Shown here piece after piece: positions 42,501-45,881 of a DNA stretch of 45,881 nt (positions are counted from its first letter, which is position 1; every line of letters starts with the position of its first letter). Origin of the DNA: Undibacterium pigrum. Lineage in GTDB: Bacteria; Pseudomonadota; Gammaproteobacteria; Burkholderiales; Burkholderiaceae_D. The notes beneath the pieces are model-generated. The model had not been told where the DNA came from. It was given only the letters and a program-made list of their open reading frames with translations, and searched no databases. The stretch lies in assembly GCF_003201815.1 (NCBI RefSeq), contig NZ_QJKB01000016.1:1-45881 (forward strand). The letters are read 5' to 3'. A program made the translations under genes and the position numbers.

Positions 42501-44448
42501 AGACATTAAGGCGATCAACCTGCACCCTCGTCCACAGGCGTTTTTGCAATTCAAACATTTCTGGTTTTCTGGCGGCGGCAGGCAGACGCTCCAGTGTCAC
42601 CAAACCTTCCCACCACAATTGCTGCATGGCGCTAAGCAGAGCACTGGCATACAGGGCTTCGGCCTGCGGGTTTTCTACATTGGCGATGGCATCCATGAGC
42701 GCGCGGGCGGCTCCTGGTGCGTTCTGACCGAGATAAATTTTTGCCAGAGCCATGCGCAACCAGGGATTATCTGGCGTCATGAGCACTGCATCTTCCAGAC
42801 TGGCCTGGGCAGTTGCTATATCACCGGCTACCTCGGCAGCTTTGGCTTTGTCCCATAACTGGGTAGCTTTCAACTCAGACAAGACTGTCATCTGGCGCGG
42901 CGACATATAGGCGCTCAGTTCTTCCAGATCCTTGATACGTTTTTGCAGAGCCAGTACACCTATCAGGCTATCAAGCGCCCCCTGGTTCTTTTTGTCGTCA
43001 CGCAAGACCAGGCGGAAATTTGCCTCGGCACCAACCAGATCATTTTCAGCCAGCAAGGCATCACCCAGTTGCAGTATGCCGACTGGCTCTTTCGGGTCCA
43101 TGGCGACTGCCTTGCGCAACAAGCCTATACCTTTTGCACTATCGCTGTCTTCAAATGCAGTGCGGGCATCGGCTATCATGCCCCAGTAATTGGCTCGGTC
43201 GAAAGCGGGCTTCCATTGGTCCTTGCGACTGGCTGGCGACAGCTCTACTGCTTTTTGCAGCAGCGTACGTGATTCAGTGAATTCATCCTGGCGCATTTTC
43301 ACCAGACCCATGCCACCATATCCTGCCGAGTCTCTGGGGTGAGATTTGATGAGCCCCTGAAAAGCTGCCGCTGCGACCTTGAGATCATTATCATCCAGGG
43401 CCTTAAAGGCTGCGATGCGGGTTTTCTCCAGTGCGTCGCCAGTTGTTTTTGCCTGTGCCTCTGCCCTGGCTGCTGCTTTGGATTCGGACTTGCTTGCAGT
43501 TTTGGCTTCAGGTTTAACTTCGGCTTTCTCGACGACTTCCGTCCTGGCTGCCGACTCCATGCTTTTTTTGGTTTCAGCCACGGCCTTCACTGCCGTGCTC
43601 TGTTTTGCTGCGGCGAGCACTTTTGCAGGATTACTTTTTTCTTCAGGTACGGCTGGTGCAGCAGGATGACTTAAACTGGCCAGGCGCTCACTGATTACCT
43701 GATCTTCAGGGAATTTATCCAGATAACGGCGGAAGTGCCTGGCATTTTCATTCTTGACGCCCATCCAGCTCAGGGCCTGACGCCATGAGTCACCAGCCTG
43801 CTTGCCAACATCGCCCTTGACGGTCAGTTGTTCCAGCGCAGCCATGCCCTCCACGCGTGTTGGCTCGCGATACGTCAATACCTGGGCATAAGCCAGGGCA
43901 TAACGGGTATTGCCCGGGTTTTCCTTGAGTAATTTTTCCAGACCTCGTTTGGCATCGGGGTAGCCAGCCTTGGTGCCTGCCAGTACCTGGAAATATTCAA
44001 ATGCGGCATCGCCCTTCAGCTTGGAGGGATCACCCATTTGCTTATAGGCTTCCACGGCGCTGTCAGCATCACCCTGCTTGGCCAGCTTGCGCGCTTCTTC
44101 CAGCTGCCCGCCGCTGGTGCCACCGTGCAGCACGGCATTTTCAGCCATGCGCAGTTGTGAAATACTGGCTTGCGCGCCACGGAGTTTGGAATAATAGGCT
44201 TTGGCCTGGGCGGTATTGCCTGCCTTGGCTTCAAATAAAACCAGCGCCAGCAAGGCGTCCACATTGGATGGTTCTATTTTTAAAACCTTGCGCCAGGCAT
44301 CGGCGGCATTTTCGTCTTTGCCACGCTGGGCCCAGAATTGCGCCTGTTCTTTCAATTGTTGCGTCAAAGGGGAATTCGCGAGAGCTGTCCCGCTTTCCAG
44401 ATATGCCGTCAAAAGCGCCAATACCAGCGCTTTCTTCTTAAAAGTCAT
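39541..44448 (-). CDS. bcsC: Cellulose biosynthesis protein BcsC
   Basis: The 1635-residue exported protein has a signal peptide (KKKALVLALLTAYLESGTALA). A long array of TPR repeats (about residues 30-900) follows, then a low-complexity Gln/Pro-rich linker (about 955-1240) and a C-terminal outer-membrane barrel (about 1290-1635; BcsC_C). The barrel has RYSFEPRR and GGKISADNSGDFNDTSAAVYLRYSF near the end. BcsC guides the cellulose polymer across the periplasm and outer membrane. The linker holds a repeat array of the QPQYAQ type (about 957-1035). bcsA and bcsB are not in the window. It is followed by a small TPR gene, and upstream lies the 3' part of a second bcsC whose barrel is nearly identical. 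Confidence 0.9.
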   Translation of the reverse strand: MTFKKKALVLALLTAYLESGTALANSPLTQQLKEQAQFWAQRGKDENAADAWRKVLKIEPSNVDALLALVLFEAKAGNTAQAKAYYSKLRGAQASISQLRMAENAVLHGGTSGGQLEEARKLAKQGDADSAVEAYKQMGDPSKLKGDAAFEYFQVLAGTKAGYPDAKRGLEKLLKENPGNTRYALAYAQVLTYREPTRVEGMAALEQLTVKGDVGKQAGDSWRQALSWMGVKNENARHFRRYLDKFPEDQVISERLASLSHPAAPAVPEEKSNPAKVLAAAKQSTAVKAVAETKKSMESAARTEVVEKAEVKPEAKTASKSESKAAARAEAQAKTTGDALEKTRIAAFKALDDNDLKVAAAAFQGLIKSHPRDSAGYGGMGLVKMRQDEFTESRTLLQKAVELSPASRKDQWKPAFDRANYWGMIADARTAFEDSDSAKGIGLLRKAVAMDPKEPVGILQLGDALLAENDLVGAEANFRLVLRDDKKNQGALDSLIGVLALQKRIKDLEELSAYMSPRQMTVLSELKATQLWDKAKAAEVAGDIATAQASLEDAVLMTPDNPWLRMALAKIYLGQNAPGAARALMDAIANVENPQAEALYASALLSAMQQLWWEGLVTLERLPAAARKPEMFELQKRLWTRVQVDRLNVFVNRGDTTRARELLGLIENTAGNSPEFVGIIAAFHMKVGDPAHGLALVKRAVESTPNPQAGLLLQYAMALLRANQEAEVLAVMRKVTDMPRLTAEEVTDYKDLQRIVSMRYSERAREAGDYASAFNFIQPMLMDNPEDSLLLLALARIYSTSGDTDAAKDLYQRVLESEPENPEVLQALVYAAIQVKDFGTAEQHLATLMQLQPGNPRFISLAGNLARAQGQSGKALEYFRQALALEQAQRPANGLGANGMRLVAQAPAANVNEFSVNPFTDRNDRSGRGQTAVAMNNAPVQQAVAANSRSALFAPVGVPLQQVPQYAQPQYAQAQPQYAQPQYAQPQYVQPQYAQAQPQYVQPQPQYAQPQYVQPQPQYVQPQYAQAPQPAPQYVIPQLPAATLAAAQQSRAANSASPATVAAAPVASIPQLPASALNRSAAPVPALPQQAYSASAASAASVQGGSSGNVSSATGAATVYQIPPANISRTPLTQTQPVQNNPLQNQPAPRNNYDASGGTGNGNAPSVLTPYVPAKVSYTAAPVAVPQQYAAANSSYATVAANTAATTRGKPVKAANVSPEEAALLKEIDAINDLKRTEVSVEVAGRARSGEKGLSALTDIETPIEARINTLGLGQFGLKIIPVVVDAGTLFLNDPAVSGQFGRNAIVVERARYAKVPFTTIARQQGLSNVATLDQEAKGVALNLSYELAGVRADLGSSPIGFPVQNVVGGLRWSGSDDGLSLGIEVARRSVTDSYLSYAGSKDSLYGLTWGGVTRTGVKLDTSYDGEEGGVYASAGYYGLTGKNVAKNTEAEIGVGAYWRAYKTNDFSFTTGLGLTSFFYNKNLRYFTYGHGGYFSPKSYVAVGIPLEIAGRKGKLSYQIASSLGVQHFRELSAPYYPNSPADQAELEQFAAANPTINIQTNYAGQTRTAFAFKIGGAAEYQLTPHLFLGGKISADNSGDFNDTSAAVYLRYSFEPRRSPVGFPPVAPKAYYQGN
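41340..41577 (-). repeat. Tandem Gln-Pro-Gln-Tyr repeat within bcsC
   Basis: The stretch encodes about 80 residues of QPQYA, QPQYV and AQPQYAQ units in irregular tandem copies. The DNA shows repeated 12- to 18-bp units based on TGCG-CATACTG and GTTGTAC-ATA. The repeats lie in the periplasmic linker between the TPR array and the barrel. Copy number is likely to vary by slippage. Confidence 0.85.
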
Positions 44449-44598
44449 TCATGTCCCCTTTTCCACTTCCTGGCTAGTGAGCATACTGTACTGGCGATGC
44501 TGATAAATAAACACTCACTTCACCTGCATTTTGAAGTAAGCCAGCATAAATAGGAAGTAGATGTGTGGCAGGAATTGTAAATCTATTGCAAATCTAAT

Positions 44599-44636
44599 AA
44601 AAAACCGCCAAATCATGTGGAATTTGGCGGTTTTTT
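44599..44636. terminator. Strong terminator of the second bcsC gene
   Basis: AAAACCGCCAAAT at 44601-44613 pairs with ATTTGGCGGTTTT at 44622-44634, flanked by T/A-runs on both sides. It lies 20-57 bp after the stop of the minus-strand gene at 44656 and before the start of the first bcsC at 44448. Confidence 0.85.
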
Positions 44637-44655
44637 ATCCTTAGAGCTTTACATC

Positions 44656-45881
44656 TTAATTGCCCTGATAGTAAGCCTTTGGAGCAACAGGCGGGAAGCC
44701 GACAGGACTTCTGCGTGGCTCAAAGCTATAGCGCAAGTAGACCGCGGCGGAGGTGTCGTTGAAGTCGCCCGAGTTGTCTGCACTGATCTTGCCTCCCAGG
44801 AATAAATGTGGGGTCAGCTGGTATTCTGCTGCGCCACCTATCTTGAATGCAAACGCTGTCCTGGTTTGTCCAGCATAGTTGGTCTGGATGTTGATGGTGG
44901 GATTGGCTGCCGCAAATTGTTCCAGCTCTGCCTGGTCTGCCGGTGAATTTGGATAGTACGGGGCAGACAGTTCGCGGAAGTGCTGGACACCAAGTGAGCT
45001 GGCGATCTGGTAGGAGAGTTTGCCTTTGCGTCCTGCGATTTCTAGCGGGATGCCTACTGCAACATAGGATTTGGGACTGAAGTAGCCGCCATGTCCGTAG
45101 GTGAAGTAGCGCAGGTTTTTGTTGTAGAAGAAGGAGGTTAAACCCAACCCTGTGGTGAAGCTGAAGTCGTTGGTTTTGTAGGCGCGCCAGTAGGCGCCTA
45201 CGCCAATTTCTGCTTCGGTGTTTTTGGCGACGTTTTTACCGGTGAGGCCATAGTAGCCTGCGCTGGCGTAGACGCCTCCTTCTTCTCCGTCATAGGAGGT
45301 GTCAAGTTTGACGCCTGTACGGGTGACGCCACCCCAGGTGAGTCCGTAGAGGCTGTCTTTAGACCCGGCATAGGAGAGGTAGCTGTCGGTGACTGAGCGG
45401 CGGGCGACTTCTATGCCCAGGCTGAGTCCGTCATCGCTGCCACTCCAGCGCAGGCCACCAACTACGTTTTGTACGGGGAAGCCTATGGGGCTGGAGCCGA
45501 GGTCTGCTCTGACGCCAGCGAGTTCGTAGCTGAGGTTGAGGGCGACGCCTTTGGCTTCCTGGTCCAGCGTGGCGACATTGGAGAGGCCTTGCTGGCGGGC
45601 GATGGTGGTGAACTGGACTTTGGCGTATCTGGCGCGTTCTACGACGATGGCATTGCGGCCAAACTGGCCTGAGACTGCGGGGTCGTTGAGAAACAGGGTA
45701 CCTGCATCAACCACCACGGGGATGATCTTGAGACCAAACTGACCAAGACCCAAGGTATTGATGCGGGCTTCTATGGGGGTTTCTATATCTGTCAGGGCGG
45801 ACAGGCCTTTTTCTCCGCTACGCGCACGGCCTGCGACTTCAACTGACACTTCTGTTCTCTTGAGGTCGTTGATGGCGTCAA
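44656..45881 (-). CDS. Second bcsC-type gene, C-terminal barrel part (runs off window)
   Basis: The frame is open from the window end to TAA at 44656-44658; about 408 residues are visible, and it continues upstream of the window. It is the BcsC outer-membrane barrel, identical to the C-terminus of the complete bcsC except for Pro to Gln in ARYAKVQF. The apparent first residue (SVEVAGRAR) at 45849 is only a GTG inside the frame; the first bcsC has TEV before it, so this is not a start. Bases 39566-40764 equal 44681-45879 with one mismatch. The gene is separated from the first bcsC by a terminator and 207 bp, so it is a tandem paralogue and not a fusion. Confidence 0.85.
   Translation of the reverse strand, partial: DAINDLKRTEVSVEVAGRARSGEKGLSALTDIETPIEARINTLGLGQFGLKIIPVVVDAGTLFLNDPAVSGQFGRNAIVVERARYAKVQFTTIARQQGLSNVATLDQEAKGVALNLSYELAGVRADLGSSPIGFPVQNVVGGLRWSGSDDGLSLGIEVARRSVTDSYLSYAGSKDSLYGLTWGGVTRTGVKLDTSYDGEEGGVYASAGYYGLTGKNVAKNTEAEIGVGAYWRAYKTNDFSFTTGLGLTSFFYNKNLRYFTYGHGGYFSPKSYVAVGIPLEIAGRKGKLSYQIASSLGVQHFRELSAPYYPNSPADQAELEQFAAANPTINIQTNYAGQTRTAFAFKIGGAAEYQLTPHLFLGGKISADNSGDFNDTSAAVYLRYSFEPRRSPVGFPPVAPKAYYQGN

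Overview
The window looks like a chromosomal segment of a betaproteobacterium of the Burkholderiales, most like the Oxalobacteraceae (for example Undibacterium or a relative). This is inferred from gene content and moderate GC, not from a database search. Housekeeping genes recognised from their proteins are RNase Z, murB, a YajQ-family gene, an aroG-type DAHP synthase, an uup-type ABC-F ATPase, sodC and tRNA-Arg(CCT). They alternate with secreted or membrane proteins of unknown role.

Layout. 1-255: the 3' end of an IS5-family insertion sequence. 328-6599 (minus): an AlkB-like dioxygenase, two tandem ClpP-like periplasmic paralogues and a giant membrane protein. 6690-9346 (plus): a secreted protein, a serine beta-lactamase-like lipoprotein and a small outer-membrane barrel. 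9381-10763 (minus): a small membrane protein and a lipoprotein gene that appears split by a palindromic repeat. 10867-15290: RNase Z, a FemAB-like acyltransferase, Cu/Zn SOD, and an ArsR-type regulator divergent from a RidA protein. 15513-19345 (plus): an M50 site-2-type protease with a long helical tail and a phosphodiester glycosidase-like protein. 19374-20621 (minus): two small membrane proteins. 20927-24099 (plus): a caspase-like protein followed by a DUF4132 protein, lying beside tRNA-Arg. 24691-32947: uup, a ChaN/EreA-like secreted protein, an SDR, a thioesterase-like protein, a secreted DUF4124-like protein, an isochorismatase, and a LysR regulator divergent from a quinone oxidoreductase-lipocalin pair. 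32965-38875: a membrane C13 peptidase, murB, yajQ with a retropepsin-like gene, a small immunity-like protein, and aroG with a phenylalanine leader peptide and attenuator. 39075 to the end: bcsC of a cellulose synthase cluster with a small TPR gene, then the 3' end of a second bcsC.

The signals most worth following are these. (a) The caspase-like/DUF4132 pair is the best candidate for an undescribed, possibly conflict-related, system. (b) aroG is preceded by a leader peptide with five consecutive Phe codons, a terminator, and a 7-base antiterminator whose geometry fits classical attenuation. (c) The 3' ends of the two bcsC genes share about 1.2 kb with a single mismatch, while the few bases at the 3' edge carry four synonymous differences, the pattern expected of gene conversion. 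(d) A palindromic element of about 140 bp separates the two halves of a lipoprotein gene. All family assignments are from reading motifs by eye; no searches were run.
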